Below, in pieces: positions 1 through 8,436 of a stretch of 41,988 nt of DNA. Position 1 is the first letter of the stretch. Every line of letters begins with the position of its first letter. The notes below the pieces were generated by a model. That model did no database searches. It was not told where the DNA came from and saw only the letters and a program-made list of their open reading frames with translations. The position numbers and the translations under genes are program-made. The DNA is from Desulfobacteraceae bacterium (lineage in GTDB: Bacteria > Desulfobacterota > Desulfobacteria > Desulfobacterales > Desulfosalsimonadaceae): contig JAABSH010000033.1 in assembly GCA_011390465.1 (NCBI GenBank), positions 1 through 41,988 on the forward strand, given 5' to 3'.

Positions 1-19
1 AGCTCGGGTACTCTGGTTC

Positions 20-68
20 GTAGTGACGCCGTAAGGCGTTACATTATATGCCCTCACGGGCACACTAC
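20..68. repeat. REP-like palindromic element
   Basis: An outer stem GTAGTG (20-25) / CACTAC (63-68) encloses two hairpins. The first is GTGACGCC-GTAA-GGCGTTAC (23-42), with a GNRA-type tetraloop and one G-T pair. The second is TGCCC-TCAC-GGGCA (49-62). The cloverleaf layout resembles extragenic palindromic repeats. A 15-nt core (22-36) recurs exactly inside feoB at 12849-12863. The element sits directly upstream of the transglycosylase gene. Repeat status is inferred from structure and that one partial second copy. Confidence 0.55.
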
Positions 69-91
69 AAACGACCATGAGGCAAGGCAAC

Positions 92-1348
92 ATGAATAAT
101 TTGAGCCAAATGGATAACCAGAAAACTCTTAACATCCGGGGCCGGAGAAGAATGCGGCCGCCGCTGCCGGTCTGTTGTATGATTATTTTTGTCATTTTCA
201 GCCTGCCGTCTCTGGCCGACGCCGGTTCGCCGGCCGCTCCGGTTTTAAAAACCCTGCCGTTATCTGAAATCCCGCAATTTACCGATGATCTTCACTATCA
301 GCACCTGGCTGGGGCCGTGCGGGGCAGTATGGGGTATTATGAGAAACTGCCCCCTGAACAGCGCATTTATCTGGGTGACCACGCTTTTACCGCCCGGCAT
401 ATGCACCGGTCCATGGCAAAATTTCTGGGCCTTGTTAAAAGCGCGCCGCCCCCCGAGGTGCTCCGGGCCTTTGTCTGCGCTTTTTATCAAGTTTATGCGT
501 ATCAGGCAGACGGTGGAATACATCCCGTGCTTTTTACCGGATATTATGAACCCCTGCTTTCGGGCAGCCGGCACCGGAGCGGCAAATTTCGCCATCCGGT
601 TTATGGCCGGCCGGATGATCTGGTGGTGCGGGACGGGAAAAGCGCGGGCGGTAAACTGGCAGAATCTGAAAAAATCGGCCGAAATGACGGCAGCCGTTTT
701 GTTTCCTACTATACCCGGCGCCAGATAACTGCCATCAACCCGTCGGATTTCAACGCCCCCGTCATTGCCTGGACAGCGGATCCCGTGGAGTTGTTTTTTC
801 TTCATATCCAGGGCTCCGGCAAAATCCGGTTTGCGGATAACGATATCATCAATGTGCATTTTCAGATTTCAAACGGTCATCCCTATAAAAGCATTGGAAA
901 ATACCTGATTGATCATCAGAAACTCTCCAGGGAAACGGTTTCCATGCAGTCCATCCGCGCTTACCTCTATGCGCATCCGGAAGCCATGGAGGATGTTTTT
1001 AATTACAACCCACGGTATGTTTTTTTTGAAACAACGCCCCGGGGCCCGGTGGGATGTTTTAACGTTGAACTGACGCCGGGCCGGTCCGTGGCCCTGGACC
1101 GGCAGACGGCCCCTGCCGGGGCTTTGGCGTTTGTGGAAACCCGGAAACCGGCCTGTGACCCATCTGGAAAAATTTGCGGCTGGCCGACGTTTTCCCGGTT
1201 TTTTCTGAATCAGGACACGGGCAGTGCCATCAAAGGGCCGGGCCGGGCCGATATTTTCTGGGGAAGCGGCGCGTATGCGGAACTGGCCGCCGGCCATTTG
1301 CAGCATCCGGGAAAACTTTATTTTCTGGTGCTGAAGCCGGGGATTTAG
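92..1348 (+). CDS. mltA: MltA-type membrane-bound lytic murein transglycosylase
   Basis: Cleaves peptidoglycan glycan strands, forming 1,6-anhydro-muropeptides, probably in the periplasm. The N-terminus has a basic stretch (RGRRRMR) followed by a hydrophobic segment ending near SLADAG, which reads as a signal peptide or signal anchor; no lipobox is evident. The MltA core is recognised by FTGYYEPLLSGS and by the sugar-binding barrel around WTADPVELFFLHIQGSG. The C-terminal 3D-type segment DIFWGSGAYAELAAG carries the probable catalytic Asp (about residue 387 from this start). Length 418 residues, a little longer than E. coli MltA. I prefer ATG 92 over the in-frame ATG at 77 because GAGG lies 9 nt upstream. 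Its TAG overlaps the TAA of the convergent MFS gene at 1345-1348. Confidence 0.88.
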   Translation: MNNLSQMDNQKTLNIRGRRRMRPPLPVCCMIIFVIFSLPSLADAGSPAAPVLKTLPLSEIPQFTDDLHYQHLAGAVRGSMGYYEKLPPEQRIYLGDHAFTARHMHRSMAKFLGLVKSAPPPEVLRAFVCAFYQVYAYQADGGIHPVLFTGYYEPLLSGSRHRSGKFRHPVYGRPDDLVVRDGKSAGGKLAESEKIGRNDGSRFVSYYTRRQITAINPSDFNAPVIAWTADPVELFFLHIQGSGKIRFADNDIINVHFQISNGHPYKSIGKYLIDHQKLSRETVSMQSIRAYLYAHPEAMEDVFNYNPRYVFFETTPRGPVGCFNVELTPGRSVALDRQTAPAGALAFVETRKPACDPSGKICGWPTFSRFFLNQDTGSAIKGPGRADIFWGSGAYAELAAGHLQHPGKLYFLVLKPGI

Positions 1349-2475
1349 GTGTCAACCTTGTTCAAAAACAACAGCAGCCCGCCGCAGAACGCCATTCCCG
1401 CGCTGATGGCAAACAGGATGGGCGCCCCCAGGATTTCAAAATAATACCCGTTCAGCAAAAACCCCGCCATAATTCCAAATCCGTAAGTTACGGCGTTGTT
1501 TACGGCCTGGCCTAATGTCTTGGCTTCTTTGGGCGTGAGCTGGTCCATATACAAAATGCTGGCCACATGAAACGCGCCATAGGTCATGGCATGGAGCAAT
1601 TGGGAAAAAAGAATCAGGGGGGCGGCGGCGGCAAAAAAAAGGATGCCCCACCGGATAACCGCCACAATAAAAGCGGCAATCAGCACATTTTCATAGGAAA
1701 ACCGTTTGAGCAGCCGGTGGGAGGTGACCATGACAAAAATTTCAGAAACAGAGGCCAGTGCCCAGGTTATGCCGATAAAGGAACCCGAGAAGCCAAGATT
1801 TTCCAGATGAATGGAAAAAAATCCATAATAGGTGCCGTGGCTGGCCAGCATGAGAAAGGCGGCAATGACGAAAATAATGACCCGCCGGTTGAGCATGGTT
1901 CTGGCGCCGGCAAAAAAATCAGATGCATGGGTTTTTTTCACTGTCGGCACGGCAATGGAAAAAACCGCATGGGCCAGGGACCCGGCCAGAATCATAACAA
2001 TGATGATATCTGTTGAAAATGCATCAATAATGCGGCCGGTGATGATGACAACCAGCACAAAACTCAGAGATCCCCAGGCCCGCAGCCTGCCGTAGCGGGC
2101 TTTTTCCCTGCCCAGAAGATCCATGGAAAAGGATTCCAGAAAAGCGATGATGGGGGCGTAGAAAAATCCATAAACCGCTATGATGGCAAACATCAGCCAG
2201 AAATCTGTGGTCAGCAGGAACAGGCCCCACGCAGCGGTGCTGGCAAAGGTGCAGAAAATATAGATGGGCCGCCGGATGTGAAACCGGTCGGCGATGGTTG
2301 CCCAGATCATGGGAAACAGGGCCGTGGTCAATGTTTTGACCGAATTCAGTACCCCGATTTCAAATCCGGAAAATCCCAGATGATAGCAGTAAAGGTTGAA
2401 AAACGGCAGAAAGAGCCCCAGAACGCCAAAATACAGGAAATACTGGGTGCCCAGAATGAATTTAACCGGTTTCAT
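1345..2475 (-). CDS. MFS transporter, MFS_1-like (nucleoside/H+ symporter or HcaT-like) family
   Basis: Inner-membrane major facilitator of 376 residues with about 12 hydrophobic segments. The start (KFILGTQYFLYFGVLGLFLP) and the loop ATIADRFHIRRP are typical of the MFS_1_like / LacY-NupG-like group, which includes HcaT-type carriers. The substrate cannot be read from the sequence. The ATG lies only 6 nt after the stop of the upstream AI-2E-type gene on the same strand, so the two are probably one transcript. The 3' end overlaps the convergent mltA stop. Confidence 0.82.
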   Translation of the reverse strand: MKPVKFILGTQYFLYFGVLGLFLPFFNLYCYHLGFSGFEIGVLNSVKTLTTALFPMIWATIADRFHIRRPIYIFCTFASTAAWGLFLLTTDFWLMFAIIAVYGFFYAPIIAFLESFSMDLLGREKARYGRLRAWGSLSFVLVVIITGRIIDAFSTDIIIVMILAGSLAHAVFSIAVPTVKKTHASDFFAGARTMLNRRVIIFVIAAFLMLASHGTYYGFFSIHLENLGFSGSFIGITWALASVSEIFVMVTSHRLLKRFSYENVLIAAFIVAVIRWGILFFAAAAPLILFSQLLHAMTYGAFHVASILYMDQLTPKEAKTLGQAVNNAVTYGFGIMAGFLLNGYYFEILGAPILFAISAGMAFCGGLLLFLNKVDT

Positions 2476-2481
2476 AAGGTA

Positions 2482-3555
2482 TTAGCGCGCAGCAGTGCCG
2501 CAGGATTCAGGGTTTAATTTGTCCATTGACGGTTCGCTGCCCAGCATGACCGCCAGCCAGCGGGTTTCTTCATTGCTTTCAAAGGCGATTTTTAAAATCA
2601 TGGTAAGCGGCACGGACAGCAGCATGCCCACCGGCCCCAGCACCCATCCCCAGAACACCAGAGAAAGAAATACCACAAGCGCGGAAAGGCCCAGCCCGTG
2701 CCCCATGAACCGGGGTTCTACAATACTGCCGATCACGACATTCACGATGACAAAGCCTGTTGCCGCCAGCAGGGCATGGATTGTGCCCAGCTGAATCAGG
2801 GCCAGCAGCACCGCCGGAACCGCGGCGATGATGGAACCGATGTTCGGCACATAATTCAGCAGAAAGGCCAGAAGGCCCCATAACAGGGCGTAGTCCACAC
2901 TGATCAGGGCCAGCCAGCCCCAGATAAACAACCCGGTGATAACGCTGAAGATGGTTTTTAACACCAGATAATGATTGACGCTTTCCGTGAACCTGCTGAA
3001 TTCCCGCAGGGATTTTTCAGGGGTTTTAAATCCGGCCCGGATTTTATTGGGGAATCCGGCCGCTTCCAGCAGGATAAAAATTACCGTAAGCAGAATCAGA
3101 AAGGCATTGGTCAGGGCACCGCTCAGACTGGAAAGGGTTTTGGCCGCCATCTGCATGGCAGTGCCGGGGTTTAAGTATTTTTTCAGCATGTCATCGCTGA
3201 TTTCAACGCCAAAACCTGCCAGCCAGCGCTGCAGCCCGGTAGATTTGGAAACCAGCAGCTGGCGGTATTCCGGCAGGGCATTGGTGAAGTCGTTGACGGA
3301 GGTGCCTACAAACCGGGCAATCAGATAAAAAATGGCCACCAGGCAGGTGATGATGAAAACAATGGCCACAATGCTGGGAATGCCTTTTTTCTGCATCCAG
3401 AAAAGGGGCGGAGTGAAAATAATGGCAATAAAAACAGACAGAAAAAAAGGTACCAGAATATCACCGGCGCTCCGCATGCCTGCCACGATAACAATAAAGC
3501 AGGCGGCTGCCACCAGGGCGTTGGTGCCGGTTGAAAATCCGTCTTTGGGTTGCAT
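2482..3555 (-). CDS. AI-2E family transporter (PerM/TqsA-like permease)
   Basis: Polytopic inner-membrane protein of 357 residues. It has the family layout: two N-terminal TM segments (AGDILVPFFLSVFIAIIF), a central soluble portion (about residues 75-150), and a C-terminal TM bundle with the signature LNYVPNIGSIIAAVPAVLLAL and GHGLGLSALVVFLSLVFWG. Members export varied small molecules or act in Na+/H+ antiport; the cargo here is unknown. AGGAG lies 11 nt before the ATG. It is the promoter-proximal gene of a two-gene unit with the MFS carrier, which may mean a shared export role (inference). Confidence 0.85.
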   Translation of the reverse strand: MQPKDGFSTGTNALVAAACFIVIVAGMRSAGDILVPFFLSVFIAIIFTPPLFWMQKKGIPSIVAIVFIITCLVAIFYLIARFVGTSVNDFTNALPEYRQLLVSKSTGLQRWLAGFGVEISDDMLKKYLNPGTAMQMAAKTLSSLSGALTNAFLILLTVIFILLEAAGFPNKIRAGFKTPEKSLREFSRFTESVNHYLVLKTIFSVITGLFIWGWLALISVDYALLWGLLAFLLNYVPNIGSIIAAVPAVLLALIQLGTIHALLAATGFVIVNVVIGSIVEPRFMGHGLGLSALVVFLSLVFWGWVLGPVGMLLSVPLTMILKIAFESNEETRWLAVMLGSEPSMDKLNPESCGTAAR

Positions 3556-3721
3556 GGTTTCAGGGTCTCCTGTTCAGCCATCAGTTATGCACAAATAAAG
3601 AATTGTTGATTTGTATCAGAATTAAATACAATGGGCAAGCATGTCCATTGCATGCTCAGGATAAAATGGGTTTGATGTGAAAGCCACTTTACACAGGAAG
3701 TTGAATGCAATACGGATCTAC

Positions 3722-3940
3722 GCTTAAGGGATTGAACGTCGAACACTGAACATTGAACACCCAACATCGAATATGGAACGTCTGCGGCGATTATTTTTAG
3801 GGTTAAACCTGTCATCACCTTTTTGTTGACCGTGATACGGAATGTTTATGGCAAGCCTTCGGGGTTATGAATTGTGGAGCGTCAGCGACATTCCTTATTC
3901 GACGTTCATTGTTGAACGTTCGATGTTCAAACGTCTTTTA
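3722..3940. repeat. Foldback element with arms of about-7-nt GAACRT-type units
   Basis: The left arm (about 3729-3790) is a run of units such as TTGAACG, TGAACAT, TGAACAC and GAATATG. The right arm (about 3873-3937) carries the same kind of units in the opposite orientation (TTCGACG, TTCATTG, TTCGATG). The similarity extends inward (GAATATGGAACGTC facing GACATTCCTTATTC), so the arms form an imperfect inverted repeat around an 80-nt non-coding centre. It looks like a non-autonomous foldback repeat; no transposase is present. Confidence 0.55.
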
Positions 3941-3999
3941 GCGTATATCCCGAATGCGAGAATAAATTTATGGTGATTGCATACACGTTGAAATTTCGT

Positions 4000-4075
4000 G
4001 GTCCGCCCCGGCAGGTATATATGCCTTGACATCCCACGGGTTCTTGCTTAAAAAAGACCCTAAATCGGGCGGACC
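4000..4075. promoter_or_regulatory. Perfect 9-bp inverted repeat enclosing two smaller hairpins
   Basis: GGTCCGCCC (4000-4008) pairs with GGGCGGACC (4067-4075). Inside are GGCA/TGCC (4010-4025) and GGGT-TCTT / AAGA-CCC (about 4038-4060). It lies 46 nt before the DUF1573 start. It could be a structured leader or a cruciform operator. The promoter predicted inside it (4026-4054) would exclude most of it from the transcript, so an RNA role is uncertain. Confidence 0.4.
4026..4054 (+). promoter_or_regulatory. Sigma-70-type promoter for the DUF1573-HAD-polA genes
   Basis: TTGACA (4026-4031), a 17-nt spacer, then TAAAAA (4049-4054; 4 of 6 to consensus). Transcription would begin near 4061, giving a 5' leader of about 60 nt with an SD (AAAGGAGG) before the ATG at 4122. 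Confidence 0.5.
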
Positions 4076-4121
4076 CTGCGGGCCGCTGCCGGATGATCAT
4101 TTTGAATGAAAGGAGGACACA

Positions 4122-4910
4122 ATGCACGGAAAAATTTTTTCGCTTCTGCTGATCATTGCCATGGCGGTTTTTGGCCTTGCATCACCGGTTCAGGCGGATA
4201 CCGGCCTGCCGGTGGCAGTGATTGAAAGCAATGTGTATGACTTTGGCGCGGTTTACGAAGGCGCGGATGTTATTCATGAATTTGTGATTCAAAATAAAGG
4301 GGATGCGGATCTTGAAATTACTGACGTAAAAACCGGGTGAGGGTGCTCAGCGGTTTCGCGCCCCACGAAACCCATTCCTCCCGGTGGCGAGGACAAGATT
4401 GCATTCAAGTTATATACAAAAGGATATGGCGGCCGCGAGCTGCGAAAAAGCATTCGGGTATTTACCAATGATCCGGAGAACAAAAAGCTGACCCTTCAGC
4501 TGGCCGGCCGGGTGAAACAATTCGCCCACATCCGGCCTGGTAAAGTTTTTCTGCGGGGAACTGCCGGGGAATCCATTTCCCAGACAGTGCAGATTGTTCC
4601 CGGGGAAGAAGAGACATTTAAGATTCTGCAGGTCAACGCCCTGAAAGGCGGGGATTTTGATTTTTCCTTAAAAGAAGCGGAAATCAACGGCAAACCCGGA
4701 TATGAACTTACGGTAAACAACCTCCGGCAGACCGAAGGCCGGTATTTTGATAAAATTTTTATGATTACGGACCGAACAGACCAGGCCCCGTTGAACGTTA
4801 TGGTATCCGGTCAGATTCAGGCCCCGGCAAATCCGCCGGCGGAACCGGAAGCAACGGGAAGTGATCAGCCCCAAAATCCGTCCAGTGAACCGGATACGGC
4901 GATTGACTGA
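4122..4910 (+). CDS. DUF1573 (Ig-like) protein with in-frame UGA, probable selenoprotein
   Basis: Read through one UGA (4338-4340) this is a single 262-residue exported protein. A signal peptide (KIFSLLLIIAMAVFGLA) is followed by a DUF1573 Ig-like domain (AVIESNVYDFGAVYEGADV, then LEITDVKTG-U-GCSAV, PIPPGGEDKI, RVFTNDPENKKLTLQLAG) and a second beta domain with an acidic Pro-rich tail. The UGA stands at residue 73, where the family normally has the first Cys of its CGC motif, giving Sec-Gly-Cys. The frame is otherwise open and family-like on both sides, and nothing suggests decay. A perfect hairpin follows the UGA (4352-4372). Standard gene callers would report two fragments, 4122-4340 and one starting near 4512. 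The function of DUF1573 is unknown; the U-G-C pair suggests redox or metal chemistry (inference). A recent nonsense mutation is the alternative. The HAD gene begins 5 nt after the stop. Confidence 0.78.
4352..4372 (+). promoter_or_regulatory. Candidate bacterial SECIS hairpin
   Basis: GGTTTCG (4352-4358) pairs perfectly with CGAAACC (4366-4372) around the 7-nt loop CGCCCCA, whose second base is G. The stem begins 11 nt, and the loop centre lies about 22 nt, after the UGA. That matches the general bacterial SECIS description: a stem-loop just 3' of UGA with G in the first two loop positions. A competing fold (GGGTGC 4341-4346 with GCGCCC 4358-4363) is also possible. Confidence 0.6.
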
Positions 4911-4915
4911 ATTGA

Positions 4916-5533
4916 ATGGATAAATTTAAGGTACTGACCTTTGACTGCGATGGTGTCATGTTTGACACCACCCGGGCCAATCAGGCGTATTACAATGATC
5001 TGCTGCATTTTTTCGGGCGTCCTTCCATGACGCCCGAACAGTTTTATTTTGCCCAGATGCATACGGTGGATGAGGCCCTGACCCGTCTTTTTCCGGACCC
5101 GGAACTCCTTGCTGCTGTCCAGGACCGGCGGCAGCAGACCGGATATACCCATTACCTGAAACACATGGAAATGGAGCCGGATCTTATTGCGGTGCTGGAA
5201 AAATACAAAGGCCGGATCGGCCTTGCCGTGGCCACCAACCGTACCGACACCATGAACCGGGTATTGGCCATGCATGGTATTGATCATTATTTTGACCTGG
5301 TGGTCACGGCCCTGGATGTTCCCCGTCCCAAACCCCACCCGGATCCGCTGCTGCGGGTGCTGGATTTTTTTCAGGTGGCGCCTTGCGAAATGCTTTATGT
5401 GGGAGATTCCGAACTCGATGATCAGGCTGCTCAGGCCGCCAATGTGCCCCTGGCCGCTTATAACAATCCGGCTCTTGCCGGCGTTTTTCATCTCAAACGG
5501 CTGAAGGCCCTTGAAAAGATAATAGCGTTATAA
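4916..5533 (+). CDS. HAD-superfamily phosphatase (phosphoglycolate phosphatase-like)
   Basis: A 205-residue cytosolic hydrolase with all HAD motifs. The nucleophile motif is FDCDGVMFDT (Asp10 nucleophile, Asp12 acid/base), followed by an alpha-helical cap, motif II ATNRTD, motif III Lys in PRPKPHPDPL, and motif IV GDSELDDQAA. It resembles phosphoglycolate phosphatase or other small-metabolite phosphatases of HAD subfamily I; the substrate cannot be assigned. It starts 5 nt after the DUF1573 stop with only a weak SD, suggesting translational coupling, and polA follows 25 nt downstream. Confidence 0.85.
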   Translation: MDKFKVLTFDCDGVMFDTTRANQAYYNDLLHFFGRPSMTPEQFYFAQMHTVDEALTRLFPDPELLAAVQDRRQQTGYTHYLKHMEMEPDLIAVLEKYKGRIGLAVATNRTDTMNRVLAMHGIDHYFDLVVTALDVPRPKPHPDPLLRVLDFFQVAPCEMLYVGDSELDDQAAQAANVPLAAYNNPALAGVFHLKRLKALEKIIAL

Positions 5534-5558
5534 ATTCAAAAACCGGAGGCACTGCCTT

Positions 5559-8258
5559 ATGGCCCAGCAGAAAACGGTTTATCTGATCGACGGTACCGCG
5601 TACGTTCACCGCGCCTATCATGCCATCCGCCACCTTTCCAACTCCAAAGGCTTTCCCACCAATGCGGTATTCGGGTTCACCCGGATGCTGATCAAGCTGA
5701 TTGAAGACAAATCTCCGGAATATGTGGCCATGTTTTTTGACAGCAAAGGCCCCACCTTCCGTCATGAGATGTTTTCCGACTACAAAGCCAATCGTCCGCC
5801 CATGGCAGATGACATGGCGGTTCAGATTCCCTATATCAAAGACGTCACCCGGGGATTTCATATTCCCATTTATGAACTGGCCGGGTATGAGGCGGATGAT
5901 CTTATCGGCACAGTGGCCCAAAAGGCCGTTGAAAAAGGTTTTGACGTGATCATGGTCACCGGGGACAAGGATTTTGTGCAGCTGGTCACGGACAGAATTA
6001 TCATCTGGGATCCCATGAAAGATGAAACGATCACCCGGGAAACGGTAATTGAAAAAAATGGCCTGACACCCTCTCAAATGCTCGATGTGCTGGGGCTGGC
6101 CGGCGATTCCGCCGACAATATTCCGGGCGTTCCGGGAATCGGCCCCAAAACCGCCATTACCCTGCTGAAAACATTTCAGGACATGGAACGTCTCTACCAT
6201 CGGATTGATGAGGTCAAGGCCCCGAAACAGCGGGAAAAGCTGCTGGCCCACAAGGAGCAGGCCCTGCTCAGCCGGCAGCTGGCGCAAATCAATACCAGTG
6301 TGCCCATAGACGTTGATATTGGCGCGTTTCAGCTGGACCCGCCGGACAATGACCGGCTGGCCGGCATTTTTAAGGAACTGGAATTCCGTCAGCTTCAGAA
6401 AGCCTACCCCGGATCCGGCAATTCAGCCCGCAAAACCTATCACGGCGTGCACGATAACGCCAGCCTTGGCGCATTGATTCAAAAATTAAAAAACGCGGCG
6501 ATTTTTGCCCTGGATACGGAAACCACGGCCATTAATCCCATGACGGCACGGCTGGTGGGATTGTCTTTTGCGGTTACGCCGGATGAGGCGTTTTACATTC
6601 CCTGCACCCATAATGGCCCGGATATCGCTGATGGCGCTGACGGCGTAAAACAACTGGGGCTGGATCTTGTGCTGAAACAGCTCAAACCCCTGCTGGAAGA
6701 TGCCGGATGCCAAAAAATCGGCCAGAACATCAAATATGACTGGACCGTGCTGTGCCGCCACGGCATTGATCTCAAGGGCGTGGTGTTTGACACCATGGTG
6801 GCTTCTTATCTTATCAATCCGGAAAAACGGGCCCATAATCTGGATCAGATTGCCCTTGATTTTCTGGATCACAAAATGATTTCCTATGAAGATGTCACAA
6901 CGGATGCAGATCGGAAAATTACAGATTTCCGGGAGGTGACCATTGAAAAAGCCATCCCCTATGCATGCGAGGATGCCGATATCACCCTGGCGGCTTATGA
7001 AATTTTCAAGCCCATGTTGAAAGACCAGGGCCTGATCCGGCTGTTTGATACGGTGGAGATGCCGCTGATTCCGGTGCTCATGCGCATGGAAATGGCCGGC
7101 ATCCGGGTGGACCGGGACCGGCTCCTGGAATTTTCCAGGGACCTGGCCTTGCAGCTGGAACAGACCGAACAGCAGATTTATTCCCTGGCCGGAGAAACCT
7201 TTAACATCAATTCCTCTCAGCAGCTGGGGTATATTCTTTTTGAAAAATTAAAACTTCCGACCCAGAAAAAAACAAAAAAGAGAACCGCTTACTCCACGGA
7301 CGTGGAAGTGCTGAAAATTCTTTCAGACCGTCATGAACTGCCGGAAATGGTGCTGCGCCACCGGAGTCTGGCAAAGCTCAAATCCACCTATGTGGATGCT
7401 TTGCCCGAACTGATCAATCCGGAAACCGGCCGGGTGCACACCTCATATAACCAGACCGTCACTGCCACGGGCCGGCTCAGCAGCTCCAATCCCAATCTTC
7501 AGAATATCCCCATCCGCACGGAAGAGGGCAGAAAAGTGCGGCAGGCATTTGTTCCGGAGCCGGGATGGTCTTTTGTATCCATGGATTATTCCCAGATCGA
7601 ACTCCGGCTTCTGGCCCATTATTCCGGAGATGAAATTCTGATTGACGCGTTTGCCAAAGACGAGGACATTCACGCCCGGACCGCCGCGGAAGTGTTCCAG
7701 GCCCTTCCGGCCATGATTACCAGTGATCTTCGGCAGCAGGCAAAGGTTATCAATTTCGGGATCATGTACGGCATGAGTCCTTACAGTCTGTCCAAAGAAC
7801 TGAAAATCAGCCAGAAAATGGCAAAAACCTATATTGATAATTATTTCAAGCGGTATAAGGGTGTGAAGCAGTTTATTGATACGACCATAGAGACGGCCCG
7901 GGAAACTCTGATGACGGCCACGGAACTGGGCCGCATCCGGTTGCTGCCGGAAATCAACAGCAAAAATGCCAATCTTCGGGGATTTGCCGAACGTAATGCC
8001 GTGAACACCAAAATTCAGGGCACGGCCGCGGATCTGATCAAGCTGGCCATGATCCGGGTGGATGCGGCTATTTCAGAAAAAAAGCTGAAATCCCGGATGT
8101 TGCTTTCCGTGCACGATGAAATTGTGTTTGAAGTGCCGCCGGAAGAACTGGAAGCCGTGAAAACCCTTGGCCGGGAAATCATGGAATCCATCTGGGCGTT
8201 CAAGGTGCCGCTCAAGGTGAATGTGGTGGTGGGGGAAAACTGGGCACAGGCCCACTAA
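5559..8258 (+). CDS. polA: DNA polymerase I
   Basis: Gap-filling and repair polymerase of 899 residues with all three activities. The N-terminal 5'-3' nuclease covers about residues 1-290 (YLIDGTAYVHRAYHA, GYEADDLIGT, GDKDFVQLV, GVPGIGPKTA). The 3'-5' exonuclease appears active: LDTET (Asp319, Glu321), NIKYD and YACED supply the DxE, NxxxD and YxxxD motifs. The polymerase domain has motif A MDYSQIELRL (Asp676), motif B RQQAKVINFGIMYG and motif C VHDEIVFE (Asp853, Glu854). GGAGG lies 10 nt before the ATG. Just after the gene, GCTGGAAA-TGG-TTTCCAGC (8264-8282) forms a hairpin without a T tract, so termination there is uncertain. Confidence 0.97.
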   Translation: MAQQKTVYLIDGTAYVHRAYHAIRHLSNSKGFPTNAVFGFTRMLIKLIEDKSPEYVAMFFDSKGPTFRHEMFSDYKANRPPMADDMAVQIPYIKDVTRGFHIPIYELAGYEADDLIGTVAQKAVEKGFDVIMVTGDKDFVQLVTDRIIIWDPMKDETITRETVIEKNGLTPSQMLDVLGLAGDSADNIPGVPGIGPKTAITLLKTFQDMERLYHRIDEVKAPKQREKLLAHKEQALLSRQLAQINTSVPIDVDIGAFQLDPPDNDRLAGIFKELEFRQLQKAYPGSGNSARKTYHGVHDNASLGALIQKLKNAAIFALDTETTAINPMTARLVGLSFAVTPDEAFYIPCTHNGPDIADGADGVKQLGLDLVLKQLKPLLEDAGCQKIGQNIKYDWTVLCRHGIDLKGVVFDTMVASYLINPEKRAHNLDQIALDFLDHKMISYEDVTTDADRKITDFREVTIEKAIPYACEDADITLAAYEIFKPMLKDQGLIRLFDTVEMPLIPVLMRMEMAGIRVDRDRLLEFSRDLALQLEQTEQQIYSLAGETFNINSSQQLGYILFEKLKLPTQKKTKKRTAYSTDVEVLKILSDRHELPEMVLRHRSLAKLKSTYVDALPELINPETGRVHTSYNQTVTATGRLSSSNPNLQNIPIRTEEGRKVRQAFVPEPGWSFVSMDYSQIELRLLAHYSGDEILIDAFAKDEDIHARTAAEVFQALPAMITSDLRQQAKVINFGIMYGMSPYSLSKELKISQKMAKTYIDNYFKRYKGVKQFIDTTIETARETLMTATELGRIRLLPEINSKNANLRGFAERNAVNTKIQGTAADLIKLAMIRVDAAISEKKLKSRMLLSVHDEIVFEVPPEELEAVKTLGREIMESIWAFKVPLKVNVVVGENWAQAH

Positions 8259-8400
8259 TTTATGCTGGAAATGGTTTCCAGCGGCGGCCAGGGGCCTGGA
8301 ATGCGCTATGGGGCTGAAAAATAAGGCTGGAGAATAGAGACTGAAGACTGACGGGAAGGAATCAAAAATGATTTTTGCATATCCAGTTCGAGCAAGTTCT

Positions 8401-8432
8401 GTCATTGCGAGGGAGGTACGACCGCAGCAATT
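8401..8432. repeat. Copy of a CATTGCGAG-type interspersed repeat
   Basis: GTCATTGCGAGGGAGG followed by CGACCGCAGCAATTT resembles the widespread short repeat with the pattern GTCATTGCGAG...CGAAGCAATCTC found in many deltaproteobacterial genomes. Only one copy lies in this window, so the call rests on recognition. It abuts the 3' end of the small gene at 8437-8613. Confidence 0.45.
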
Positions 8433-8436
8433 TCCC

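Larger units (their letters stand above)
3556..4121. other. Long non-coding stretch between divergent genes
   Basis: No convincing gene. An SD-like AGGAAG before an ATG near 3706 opens only a 14-codon frame (MQYGSTLKGLNVEH). The stretch holds a foldback repeat (3722-3940), an inverted-repeat region with a promoter (4000-4075), and a good SD (AAAGGAGG) just before the gene at 4122. Confidence 0.6.

Noticed and set aside
3706-3750. 14-codon ORF after AGGAAG at the edge of the foldback repeat
   Set aside because: Too short, runs into the repeat units, and shows no sign of conservation that could be judged here.
4338-4340. Reading the DUF1573 locus as two separate genes or a frameshifted pseudogene
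   Set aside because: Both halves are in the same frame, the second lacks an SD or sensible start at 4512, and family sequence continues without a gap across the UGA. A nonsense mutation remains the only serious alternative.
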